The notes under the pieces were generated by a model. The model saw only the letters and a program-made list of their open reading frames with translations. It was not told where the DNA came from and did no database searches. A program made the position numbers and the translations under genes. 64,000 nt of DNA from Mesorhizobium sp. WSM4904 (GTDB taxonomy: Bacteria > Pseudomonadota > Alphaproteobacteria > Rhizobiales > Rhizobiaceae), in the NCBI RefSeq assembly GCF_029674545.1, contig NZ_CP121354.1, positions 5,217,001-5,281,000 on the forward strand, read 5' to 3'. Below, piece after piece: positions 35,074 to 42,820 of the stretch. Position 1 is the first letter of the stretch. Each line of letters begins with the position of its first letter.

Positions 35074-36606
35074 TCACTTCGTCAGATCAAGCGCCGCCGT
35101 CAAATCCCCCATCGGCGGCTCGTTGTTGGCGGCCAGCGCCTTGTCGCGAGCGACGAGGCCGGGCAGTACCGGCAGGTCGTAGCGGGCGGTGATGAAGCGC
35201 GGGATCGAGGTCGTGTCATACTGCGTGTGGTCGACCGTGCCCATCTTGGCATAGGGCGAGATGATGAAGGCCGGAACGCGGTTGCCCGGGCCCCAGCGGT
35301 CGGCCTTGGGCGGCGCGACGTGGTCCCAGAAGCCGCCATTCTCGTCATAGGTGACGACGACCAGCATATGCTGCCATTGCGGGCTCTTCTCCAGATGCGC
35401 GACGATATCGGCGAGGTGCTTGTCGCCGGACGACACGTCGGCGTAGCCGCCATGCTCGTTCAAATTGCCCTGCGGCTTGTAGAAGGTGACGGCCGGCAGC
35501 TTGCCGTCGTCGATCGCCTTGATGAACTCGGCGCCGTCGAGGCCGCCATCCTTGAGGTGTTCGGCCCGCGCGGCCGTGCCCGGCGCGTAGGCCGCGAAAT
35601 AGTTGAAGGGCTGGTGGTGGAACTGGAAGTTCGGCACCGGCGTCGCGTTCTTACCGTCGAGCGCCGCCTGCCAGGCGCCGCTATACCAAGCCCAGGAGAT
35701 ACCTTTCAGGGACAGCAGATCGCCGATGGTGATGTCGTGCTGCGGCGGCAGCGTGGTCGGCGCGGCCGGATCGGCGAGCGCCTTGTCGCCGCCCTCCGCC
35801 GGCTTGTTGGCGCTCGGCTGGTAAGGCGGCTGCATGGTGTTGACGACATAAAAGTCCGGCGTGATCGCGCCGTCATTGGCGAATTTCGGCACGCCGCCAA
35901 GTGCGGAGGCGGGCGAGTTGTTGGCCACCTTCAGCGTCACGCCGTCGGGCTCGACGACGGCGATCTGGCCCTTCGCCGGGCTGGTGTCGGCATGCGGATA
36001 GAACGGCACGCAGGCACAAGCCAGCAGGAAGTGGTTGAGGAAGGAGCCGCCGAAGGCGCCTTGGAAGAAATTGTCTGCGAGCACGTATTTCTTGGCCACC
36101 GCCCACATCGGCAGCACCGAGCCGTCATAATGGCCCATCACCAGCGCGCCGGAATCGGCCCAGGCGACGAACTTGTCGTTCTTGCCTCCGTCGATCTGCA
36201 TCTGCTCCTGGTAGAAGCGGTGCCAAAGATCATGCGTGATGACGTTGGTGCCCTCGTTGAAACCCTTGGGATCGTCGATGGCGAAGACAGCATTGGCGAG
36301 ATGCGCGGTCTGGGCTTCCGTCACCGCAGGGGTCACACCCTTGCCGGTCAGTCCGCCCCAGGCCGGCGGCAGCTCGGAAAGCGGCTTGCCGTCGCGGTCG
36401 AGCTGGCGCGCCTGGTCGGTCGAGACGTTGGCGAGGCCATTGGCGCCGGAGAAGCCGCCATAAAGATTATCGAAGCTGCGATTCTCGGCATAGATAACGA
36501 CGACGGTGTCGATCTTGTCATAGCCGGGAGGAGCCGCCTGGGCAGCAGCGGCGAACGATGCCAGCGCCGTCGAGGCGAGGCAAAGGGAGAGGAAGGACCG
36601 GATCAT
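35074..36606 (-). CDS. Secreted acid phosphatase / phosphoesterase (AcpA, PlcC-like family)
   Basis: The 510-residue product has a signal peptide (MIRSFLSLCLASTALASFAAAAQA). It is a phosphoesterase of the AcpA/phosphatidylcholine phospholipase C family: TVVVIYAENRSFDNLYGGF is the metal-binding and nucleophile region, and ITHDLWHRFYQEQMQIDGGK, TYDENGGFWDHVAPP and GNRVPAFIISPYAKMG are further family motifs. It would release phosphate from phosphate esters or phospholipids in the periplasm. Length fits AcpA. It stands alone on the minus strand; phosphate regulation is plausible, but no Pho box was found. Confidence 0.88.
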   Translation of the reverse strand: MIRSFLSLCLASTALASFAAAAQAAPPGYDKIDTVVVIYAENRSFDNLYGGFSGANGLANVSTDQARQLDRDGKPLSELPPAWGGLTGKGVTPAVTEAQTAHLANAVFAIDDPKGFNEGTNVITHDLWHRFYQEQMQIDGGKNDKFVAWADSGALVMGHYDGSVLPMWAVAKKYVLADNFFQGAFGGSFLNHFLLACACVPFYPHADTSPAKGQIAVVEPDGVTLKVANNSPASALGGVPKFANDGAITPDFYVVNTMQPPYQPSANKPAEGGDKALADPAAPTTLPPQHDITIGDLLSLKGISWAWYSGAWQAALDGKNATPVPNFQFHHQPFNYFAAYAPGTAARAEHLKDGGLDGAEFIKAIDDGKLPAVTFYKPQGNLNEHGGYADVSSGDKHLADIVAHLEKSPQWQHMLVVVTYDENGGFWDHVAPPKADRWGPGNRVPAFIISPYAKMGTVDHTQYDTTSIPRFITARYDLPVLPGLVARDKALAANNEPPMGDLTAALDLTK

Positions 36607-36730
36607 CTGGGGATGCCTCGTGGCTGGGGAATGGCTGGAGGAACCAGCCGACGCTAGGGCGGGTGCTTGTCAGCTTTGTGACAGGGGGTGGAGCGCGATG
36701 GGTATTAAGCGAACCTGCTACGCTGGCGAG

Positions 36731-36772
36731 ACAGCGCCCCCTCTGTCCTGCCGGACAGAGGGGGCGCGAAGG
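36731..36772. repeat. Short truncated mosaic repeat
   Basis: AGCGCCCCCTCTGTCCTGCC is followed at once by GGACAGAGGGGGCGCGAAGG, the two outer arms of the mosaic repeat with the centre deleted. It forms a near-perfect hairpin between divergent genes. Confidence 0.75.
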
Positions 36773-36789
36773 AACTCGACGCGCGCAAA

Positions 36790-38088
36790 ATGACCACGTC
36801 CCAAATGTCATCAATCCGTAGCAATCCACGCCTACGCAAAGCCATGACACGCTGGACCTCCGTCGCCTTCGCAACGCTCGCTGGCGCCATCCTCTGGCCG
36901 GCCGACAGCCTCCCGTCCGGCAGCGTCCACCCCGGCCCGATGACGCGCGAGCAGGCCTATGCGCGCGCCGAGGCGCTGACGGCGCTCGGGCGGCAGATGT
37001 TCTTCGACCCGTCGCTATCGGCCTCGGGAAAGCAGGCCTGCTCGTCCTGCCATGATCCCAACCGCGCCTTCGGCCCGGCTTCGGCCTCGCCGGTCGAGAT
37101 GGGCGGACCGAAACTCGACCAGCCCGGCCTGCGCGCCGTGCCGTCGCTGCGCTACCTGCAGGCGGCGCCGGCCTTCACCGAGCATTTCTACGATTCCGAA
37201 GACGAGGGCGACGAGAGCGTCGACAACGGTCCGACTGGCGGCCTGACCTGGGATGGCCGCGCCGACCACGGCAAGGACCAGGCGAGGATCCCGCTGCTTT
37301 CGCCTTTCGAGATGGGCAACAAGAACGAGGCACAGGTGGCCGCCAGCTTGCGCAAGGCGCCCTATGCCGAGGCCTTCAAGGCGGCGTTCGGCGCCGACGT
37401 GTTCGACCGCCCGCGGGACGCCTTCGACGCCGCGGTGGAGGCGCTCGGCACTTTCGAGCAGAGCAGCGCCGACTTCTATCCCTATTCCAGCCGCTATGAC
37501 GCCTTCCTCGCCGGCAAGGCGCAGTTGACGGCGCAGGAGCTGCGCGGCCGCGTGCTGTTCGAGGACGAGACCAAAGGCAATTGCGCGAGCTGCCATCTCA
37601 GCGAGCCCGCCAATGACGGCGAGCCGCCGCAATTCACCGATTACGGCCTGATCGCCATCGCCGTGCCGCGCAACCCGGCGATCCCGGCAAACGCCGACCC
37701 CAACTATTTCGACCTCGGTCTCTGCGGCCCGTTGCGCACCGATTTCAAGGGCCACGGCGAGTATTGCGGCCTGTTCAAGACGCCGACGCTGCGCAACGTG
37801 GCGCTGCGCAAGAGCTTCTTCCACAACGGCTATTTCCACACGCTGCGCGAGGCGGTGGCCTTCTACGCCAGCCGCGACAACGACCCCGGCCGCTGGTATC
37901 CGAGGAACGCCGACGGCACGGTCGACAAATTCGACGACCTGCCAAAAGCCTACTGGGGAAACCTCAACACGGACCCGCCCTTCAACGGCAGAAAACCCGG
38001 CGACAAGCCGGCGCTGACCGACACCGAGATCGACGACATCGTCGCTTTCCTCGGCACGCTGACGGATGCGGATCAGGCGGGACAGTAA
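36790..38088 (+). CDS. Di-haem cytochrome c peroxidase
   Basis: The 432-residue product is exported (hydrophobic WTSVAFATLAGAILWPADS near the start) and has two haem c sites: CSSCH (Cys84, Cys87, His88) and CASCH (Cys265, Cys268, His269). It belongs to the CcpA/MauG-like group. Periplasmic CcpA reduces hydrogen peroxide using cytochrome c electrons; MauG-like members oxidise partner proteins. The sixth-ligand residues cannot be read by eye. An ATG at 36844 would also give a good signal peptide. Confidence 0.9.
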   Translation: MTTSQMSSIRSNPRLRKAMTRWTSVAFATLAGAILWPADSLPSGSVHPGPMTREQAYARAEALTALGRQMFFDPSLSASGKQACSSCHDPNRAFGPASASPVEMGGPKLDQPGLRAVPSLRYLQAAPAFTEHFYDSEDEGDESVDNGPTGGLTWDGRADHGKDQARIPLLSPFEMGNKNEAQVAASLRKAPYAEAFKAAFGADVFDRPRDAFDAAVEALGTFEQSSADFYPYSSRYDAFLAGKAQLTAQELRGRVLFEDETKGNCASCHLSEPANDGEPPQFTDYGLIAIAVPRNPAIPANADPNYFDLGLCGPLRTDFKGHGEYCGLFKTPTLRNVALRKSFFHNGYFHTLREAVAFYASRDNDPGRWYPRNADGTVDKFDDLPKAYWGNLNTDPPFNGRKPGDKPALTDTEIDDIVAFLGTLTDADQAGQ

Positions 38089-38246
38089 GGCGGCGAAGGC
38101 TCCGCCGCCTTGGTACAGTGCCCAGAATTTGCCGTTCAGCCTCGAATCGAGGATATCGGACTAAGGTGGGCCTCTATGTGGGCCAGATCACAGGATCAAC
38201 ATGAAACGCCTGTCATATTAGGCGCTCTTCATGGATGGAGTCTCGC

Positions 38247-38441
38247 ATGAGATTCGTCGCGATACAGGAACCGACCGGCAGTTGGGCCGTGTTTGATACG
38301 GCCAATGAGGAGCCCGCCGAATTTGCCGGCCGCGTGCTCATCGGCCTGACGCCGCATGAGGCCTGGCGGCTCACGGCAGCAGCGAATGATGAAGCGGGGG
38401 GCAGGGATATCGACGCACAAGGCCCATTTCGGGACCAGTGA
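38247..38441 (+). CDS. Small protein of unknown function
   Basis: The 64-residue product (RFVAIQEPTGSWAVFDTANE, then EPAEFAGRVLIGLTPHEAWR) looks like a compact alpha/beta protein. The ATG at 38247 is preceded by GGATGGAG at the right spacing; the upstream ATG 38235 has no site. No domain is recognised. About 150 bases without features lie before it. Confidence 0.6.
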   Translation: MRFVAIQEPTGSWAVFDTANEEPAEFAGRVLIGLTPHEAWRLTAAANDEAGGRDIDAQGPFRDQ

Positions 38442-38547
38442 GGCGGAACGCCAGATATTCCCGCGTTCCAAGGAAAAGCGAAAGCGAACAAGCGGTTGAA
38501 GCGGCACGCTGCGAGATCGATTCAGGCAGCGCGCCTTGAAATGCCCC

Positions 38548-39135
38548 TCAGCCGGCCGGCGCGTAGCGGCTCACCACCATGCCGCAGGCATAGGCTTTGG
38601 ACCCGAGCAGTTTCAGCCTGGCGAAGCCGCCCTGGTCGAAGATGCGGCGGCCGGCGCCCAGCACCGCAGGATTGATGAAGAGCTGGAACTCGTCGACCAG
38701 CCCGGCGGCAATCAGCGCCGAGGCGAAGCCGGCGCCGCCGAACACGGCGATGTCGCCGCCCTCGCCCGCCTTCAGCGCATTGACCTCGCGCGGCAGGTCG
38801 CCGCCGGCGACACGTGTGCGCTCCCAGCGCGAGGCCTTCAGCCTGTCGCTCAGCACCACTTTTTGCGCTTCGACGATGCGCTGGGCGAAGGCGTGGAAGC
38901 GATCTTGCGGATACTTCCTCGCCGCATTGCTCCAGTGGCCGACATAGTCATCCTCGGCCATCTTGCGGCTGAGCAGAATGGTGTCGACGGTGTCGAAGAC
39001 GGCGTTGAAGTCCGCCTTCAGCTCGTCGTCCCAGTCGCTCTCCTCGCCCCAATCCCAGAGCTGCCAGCGATGGTCTTCAACCGCGCCGACGAAGCCGTCG
39101 ACCGACATCTGCATCTGCAGGATAAGCTTCTTCAT
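38548..39135 (-). CDS. Dihydrofolate reductase family protein (RibD C-terminal-like)
   Basis: The 195-residue product starts KKLILQMQMSVDGFVGAVED, typical of the short YyaP/YwjB-type DHFR-like proteins, and has DTILLSRKMAEDDYVGHW, GDIAVFGGAGFASALIAAGL and DEFQLFINPAVLGAGRRIF. It may be an NADPH-dependent reductase, but the substrate is unknown. It is divergent from the HxlR regulator at 39238, so control by that regulator is likely. Confidence 0.9.
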   Translation of the reverse strand: MKKLILQMQMSVDGFVGAVEDHRWQLWDWGEESDWDDELKADFNAVFDTVDTILLSRKMAEDDYVGHWSNAARKYPQDRFHAFAQRIVEAQKVVLSDRLKASRWERTRVAGGDLPREVNALKAGEGGDIAVFGGAGFASALIAAGLVDEFQLFINPAVLGAGRRIFDQGGFARLKLLGSKAYACGMVVSRYAPAG

Positions 39136-39159
39136 CTCCGGGCCTCCTCATGTCCCAAT

Positions 39160-39230
39160 TGATTTACTTTTGGAACTGTTTGACGCGTGGGACGAATGAT
39201 GTCAATAGTAAAGTGATTTAAAAATGGAAC
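39160..39230. promoter_or_regulatory. Direct repeats between the DHFR-like gene and the HxlR regulator
   Basis: TGATTTACTTTTGGAAC (39160-39176) and TGATTTAAAAATGGAAC (39214-39230) are related 17-base direct repeats, 54 bp apart start to start. They may be binding sites for the HxlR regulator or part of its promoter. Confidence 0.35.
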
Positions 39231-39237
39231 CGAATTT

Positions 39238-39654
39238 ATGTCAACCAAGGAAAGGTCCGGCTGTCCGATCAGCCTGTCGCTCGAGCTTATCGGCGACCGC
39301 TGGACGCTGCTCATCATCCGCGACCTTGTCTTCGCCGGAAAACGGCATTTTCGCGAATTCCTGCAGTCGGACGAAGGTATCTCGTCGCGAACGCTGGCCG
39401 AGCGGCTGCAGACGCTGCAGGACGAAGGCATCCTCACCCGCAGCGACGACCCCAGCCACGGGCTGAAGGCGATCTACCGGCTGACGGAAGCGGGCATCGA
39501 CCTGCTCCCGGTGCTGGCGACGCTCGGTGCCTGGGGCAGCAAATACCGCAAGGCGGACGGTGATCTCGCCCGGATCGCCAGGGAGCTCGCGGCCGGGGGC
39601 GAGCCGGCACTGGCGCGGATGAAAGAGAAACTGCGGGCGGAGCATCTGGGGTAG
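39238..39654 (+). CDS. HxlR-family transcriptional regulator
   Basis: The 138-residue product has the HxlR winged helix: CPISLSLELIGDRWTLLIIR with the conserved N-terminal Cys, LVFAGKRHFREFLQSDEGIS, and the wing RTLAERLQTLQDEGILTR. HxlR proteins often sense aldehydes or redox state through that Cys. It is divergent from the DHFR-like reductase, the probable target. Confidence 0.93.
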   Translation: MSTKERSGCPISLSLELIGDRWTLLIIRDLVFAGKRHFREFLQSDEGISSRTLAERLQTLQDEGILTRSDDPSHGLKAIYRLTEAGIDLLPVLATLGAWGSKYRKADGDLARIARELAAGGEPALARMKEKLRAEHLG

Positions 39655-39726
39655 CGCGCCGCAACTGCCGATCTCCCTCCTCGTAGGGAGATCGTAGCCT
39701 CTCAGTTTTGCCTGACAATTAAAAGT

Positions 39727-39741
39727 TGACTCTTTCACTCA
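39727..39741. promoter_or_regulatory. Possible RirA iron-responsive site of the siderophore operon
   Basis: TGACTCTTTCACTCA fits the RirA operator pattern TGA-N9-TCA and lies 48-62 bp upstream of the receptor ATG. The pattern is short and could occur by chance. Confidence 0.3.
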
Positions 39742-39788
39742 TCTTGAATAGCGCTGCGCGCAGCTATCGGAGATGGGGATCAGGGGTG

Positions 39789-41909
39789 ATGACGAACCGG
39801 CGCGTTCTGGCGGGGCTTTTGCTGGCAACGACTTTCCTGCGTGCGCCACATGTGCTGGCGCAGGAGAAACAGGACGTGCTGGCGCCGATCCAGATCGAGG
39901 GCGAAGCCGGCACCGGCAGCGCCGGGTTCGACGGCTACAAGGCCAAGGAGGACGCCAGCGCCAGCAAATCCGACCAGCCGCTGGAAAAGACGCCGCAAGC
40001 GGTGAGCGTGGTCGGCAGCCGACAGATCGAGGACCAGGCCGCGCGCAGCGTCGTCGAAGCGACGCGCTATTCGCCGGGTATCCGCTCAGAAACCTTCGGC
40101 AACGACACCCGCAACGACTGGTTCCTGATCCGAGGCTTCTCCTCGCAGGTCAGCAGCTACTTCCTCGACGGGCTGCAGTTGCAGTCGAGCGACAGTTTCG
40201 CCACCTGGAAGGTGAATCCTTACCTCCTCGACCGCATCGACGTCCTGCGCGGGCCGTCGTCGGCACTCTACGGCGCCTCGAATCCGGGCGGTCTCATCAA
40301 CCTCGTCTCCAAGCGGCCGACGTTCCAGAACCGCGGCGAGACCGCGATCGGCGTCAACGAGTTCGGCAATATCTGGACCGGCCTCGACGTCGAGGGCGTC
40401 AACAAGGACGGCACGCTCGCCTACCGCTTCATCGCCACAGGCAATTATGGCGGCACCCAGGTCGACTTTACCGACAACGACCAATTCGCCATCATGCCGG
40501 AAGTGACCTGGAAGCCGGACGAGGACACCAGCCTTACCGTCTATGCCAACGTCTCGAAGCTGAAGACGCGCGGCCAGAATTTCTTGCCCTATGTCGGCAC
40601 CGTGGTCGACGCGCCATTTGGAAAAATCCCGCGCGACCTGTTCACCAGCGAGCCCGCCGTCGACAAGTTCGAGCGCTCGCAGCAGATGATCGGCTACGAG
40701 TTCGAGCACCGCTTCGACAATGACGTGACGGTCAGGCAGAACCTGCGCTACGGCCATCTCGAGGTCGATTTCCGCAACGTCTATGGCGAAGGCTGGGTGA
40801 GTCCGCCGACCACCACCACGGCGTTGCTCGATCGCGCCAACTTCCTGTCGAAGCCGGACCTCGGCCTGTTCACCGTCGACAACCAGGTCGAATGGAAGAC
40901 GTCCACAGGCTCGATCGACCACACGCTGCTTCTCGGCCTCGACTACAAGCGCTTCGACCTGCATGACGAGTCAGGCTTCGAGGACGCGCCGCCGCTCGAC
41001 GTCTTGAACCCGGTCTATAACGGCGCGCCGCCCGTCGCCTCGCGCTACGACCAGTCGAACAGCTTGCAGAACCAGACCGGCCTTTATGCCCAGGACCTGA
41101 TGACGATCGACCGCCTGAACCTGGTTTTCAGCGGCCGCTACGATGACGCCCATACCACGGTCACCGACCGCCCGACCGGCATGCGCGCCAGCTATTCCGG
41201 CGACGCTTTCAGCGGCCGCGCCGGCGCCATCTACAATTTCGACAACGGCATCTCGCCCTATGCCTCGATCTCGCGCTCGTTCCTGCCGCTGACCGGCAAG
41301 GATTCCTCCACCGGCGAGGCCTTCAAGCCCGAAACGGCGGTGCAATACGAGGTCGGCGTCAAATACCAGCCGACCTGGCTGAGCGATGTGCTGCTCACCG
41401 CTTCGCTGTTCGACCTGACGCGCCAGAATGTCGTGACCAGCGACGGCGTGCTGTTCAACCGGCAGATCGGTAAGGTGAATTCGCGCGGCGTCGAGCTCGA
41501 AACCATCGGCCAGCTCACGCCCGACCTGACGCTGACCGCCGCCTACACCTGGTACGACCTCAAGATCAAGGAAGGCAATCCGGCCGAGATCGGCAAGGTG
41601 ACGACCGGCACGCCGGAACAGTTCGGCTCGCTCTGGCTCGACTATGCCGTTCCCACCGACCGCCTGCCGGGCATTACCATCGGCGGCGGGGTACGCTATG
41701 TCGGGTCTTCCTTTGCCGACAGCGCCAACACGCAGAAGGTGCCCGACTATGCCGTGGTCGACGCCGCGATCCGCTACGAGAAGGACAACTTCAAGGCTGC
41801 GCTCAACGTCTCCAATCTGTTCGACAAGGTCTATGTCGCTTCCTGTAACATCACTTGCTTCTACGGAGAGAGCCGCGAGATCAGCCTGACCATGGGCTAT
41901 AAATGGTGA
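39789..41909 (+). CDS. TonB-dependent siderophore receptor
   Basis: The 706-residue product has a signal peptide (MTNRRVLAGLLLATTFLRAP, Ala-Gln cleavage). The plug domain has KTPQAVSVVGSRQIEDQAAR, LIRGFSSQVSSYFLDGLQLQ and GPSSALYGASNPGGLINLVS, and a 22-strand-type barrel ends in the aromatic ISLTMGYKW. It belongs to the ferrichrome/FhuA-like class, which takes hydroxamate siderophores through the outer membrane with TonB energy. The start is ATG 39789. The stop overlaps the next gene by 7 bp, so one operon is clear. Confidence 0.92.
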   Translation: MTNRRVLAGLLLATTFLRAPHVLAQEKQDVLAPIQIEGEAGTGSAGFDGYKAKEDASASKSDQPLEKTPQAVSVVGSRQIEDQAARSVVEATRYSPGIRSETFGNDTRNDWFLIRGFSSQVSSYFLDGLQLQSSDSFATWKVNPYLLDRIDVLRGPSSALYGASNPGGLINLVSKRPTFQNRGETAIGVNEFGNIWTGLDVEGVNKDGTLAYRFIATGNYGGTQVDFTDNDQFAIMPEVTWKPDEDTSLTVYANVSKLKTRGQNFLPYVGTVVDAPFGKIPRDLFTSEPAVDKFERSQQMIGYEFEHRFDNDVTVRQNLRYGHLEVDFRNVYGEGWVSPPTTTTALLDRANFLSKPDLGLFTVDNQVEWKTSTGSIDHTLLLGLDYKRFDLHDESGFEDAPPLDVLNPVYNGAPPVASRYDQSNSLQNQTGLYAQDLMTIDRLNLVFSGRYDDAHTTVTDRPTGMRASYSGDAFSGRAGAIYNFDNGISPYASISRSFLPLTGKDSSTGEAFKPETAVQYEVGVKYQPTWLSDVLLTASLFDLTRQNVVTSDGVLFNRQIGKVNSRGVELETIGQLTPDLTLTAAYTWYDLKIKEGNPAEIGKVTTGTPEQFGSLWLDYAVPTDRLPGITIGGGVRYVGSSFADSANTQKVPDYAVVDAAIRYEKDNFKAALNVSNLFDKVYVASCNITCFYGESREISLTMGYKW

Positions 41910-42820
41910 CGATTGGTAGGCACTCACTCGTGATCGCAAGGCTCTTGGCGTCGTTGCTCGCGCTGCTGCCGGTGCTGCCGGCGGTGGCCGATGAAGCCGT
42001 GCCCGCGCATGCCGAGCGGGTTGCGACGATCGACTGGGGAACGGCCGAGACACTGCTGGCGCTGGGCGTCACGCCGGTCGGGCTTGCCGAAACCGCTGGC
42101 TATCGCGACTGGGTCGGCTCGCCTGCCCTGCCCCCCGATGTCGCCGAACTCGGTCTGAGAGCCACGCCAAGCCTCGAATATCTGGCGGCGCTGAAGCCCG
42201 ACGTCATCCTGTCCACACCGCAATTCACGGCGATCGAGCCGGTGCTCGGCAAGATCGCGCCGGTCATCAGCCTCGCAACCTATACCGACGACCTCGAGCC
42301 CTACCGCCATGCGCAGGAGAACACGAGGCGGCTCGGTGCGCTTCTCGGCCGCGAGCAGGCGGCGACCGATCTCGTTGCCGCCACCGATGCGCGCATCGCC
42401 AAGCTCAAGGATGCCGTCGGCGCGGCGGCGACCAGGCCGGTGCTTGTGCTCTACTTCCAGGACGACCGCCACGCCTGGGTGTTCTGCCGCGGCAGCCTGT
42501 TCGACGATGTGCTGAAGCGCGCCGGGCTGAAGAATGCCTGGACCGGCCCGGACAATTTCTGGGGTTTTGCCAATGCCGGCGTCGACCGGCTGTTTGCAAT
42601 CCGCGACGCGGCCGTGCTGGTGATCGAGCCGGTGCCGCCCGCCGTGCGCGCCAAGCTCGAGGCGCGCGACGGGCTGCTCGGCCAGTTGCCGGTGTTCGCG
42701 CCCGGCAACCATGCGATCCTGCCCAGCGTCTGGGGTTTTGGCGGCCTGCCTTCGGCCGGCCGTTTCGCCGACCAGCTTTTGCAACACGCAGAGCTTTTCG
42801 AGCGCGGCCATGCTTCATGA
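41903..42820 (+). CDS. fhuD: Iron-siderophore ABC transporter substrate-binding protein
   Basis: The 305-residue product has a signal peptide (LLASLLALLPVLPAVA) and a class III periplasmic-binding (FhuD/FepB-like) fold, with RVATIDWGTAETLLALGVTP, LEYLAALKPDVILSTP and WTGPDNFWGFANAGVDRLFA. It carries ferric siderophore from the receptor to the inner-membrane permease. It overlaps the receptor gene upstream and fhuB downstream. Substrate specificity is inferred from the receptor class. Confidence 0.9.
   Translation: MVTIGRHSLVIARLLASLLALLPVLPAVADEAVPAHAERVATIDWGTAETLLALGVTPVGLAETAGYRDWVGSPALPPDVAELGLRATPSLEYLAALKPDVILSTPQFTAIEPVLGKIAPVISLATYTDDLEPYRHAQENTRRLGALLGREQAATDLVAATDARIAKLKDAVGAAATRPVLVLYFQDDRHAWVFCRGSLFDDVLKRAGLKNAWTGPDNFWGFANAGVDRLFAIRDAAVLVIEPVPPAVRAKLEARDGLLGQLPVFAPGNHAILPSVWGFGGLPSAGRFADQLLQHAELFERGHAS

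Noticed and set aside
34948..36657. 569-residue frame on the plus strand
   Set aside because: Antisense to the acid phosphatase gene and runs through a repeat. No recognisable domain.
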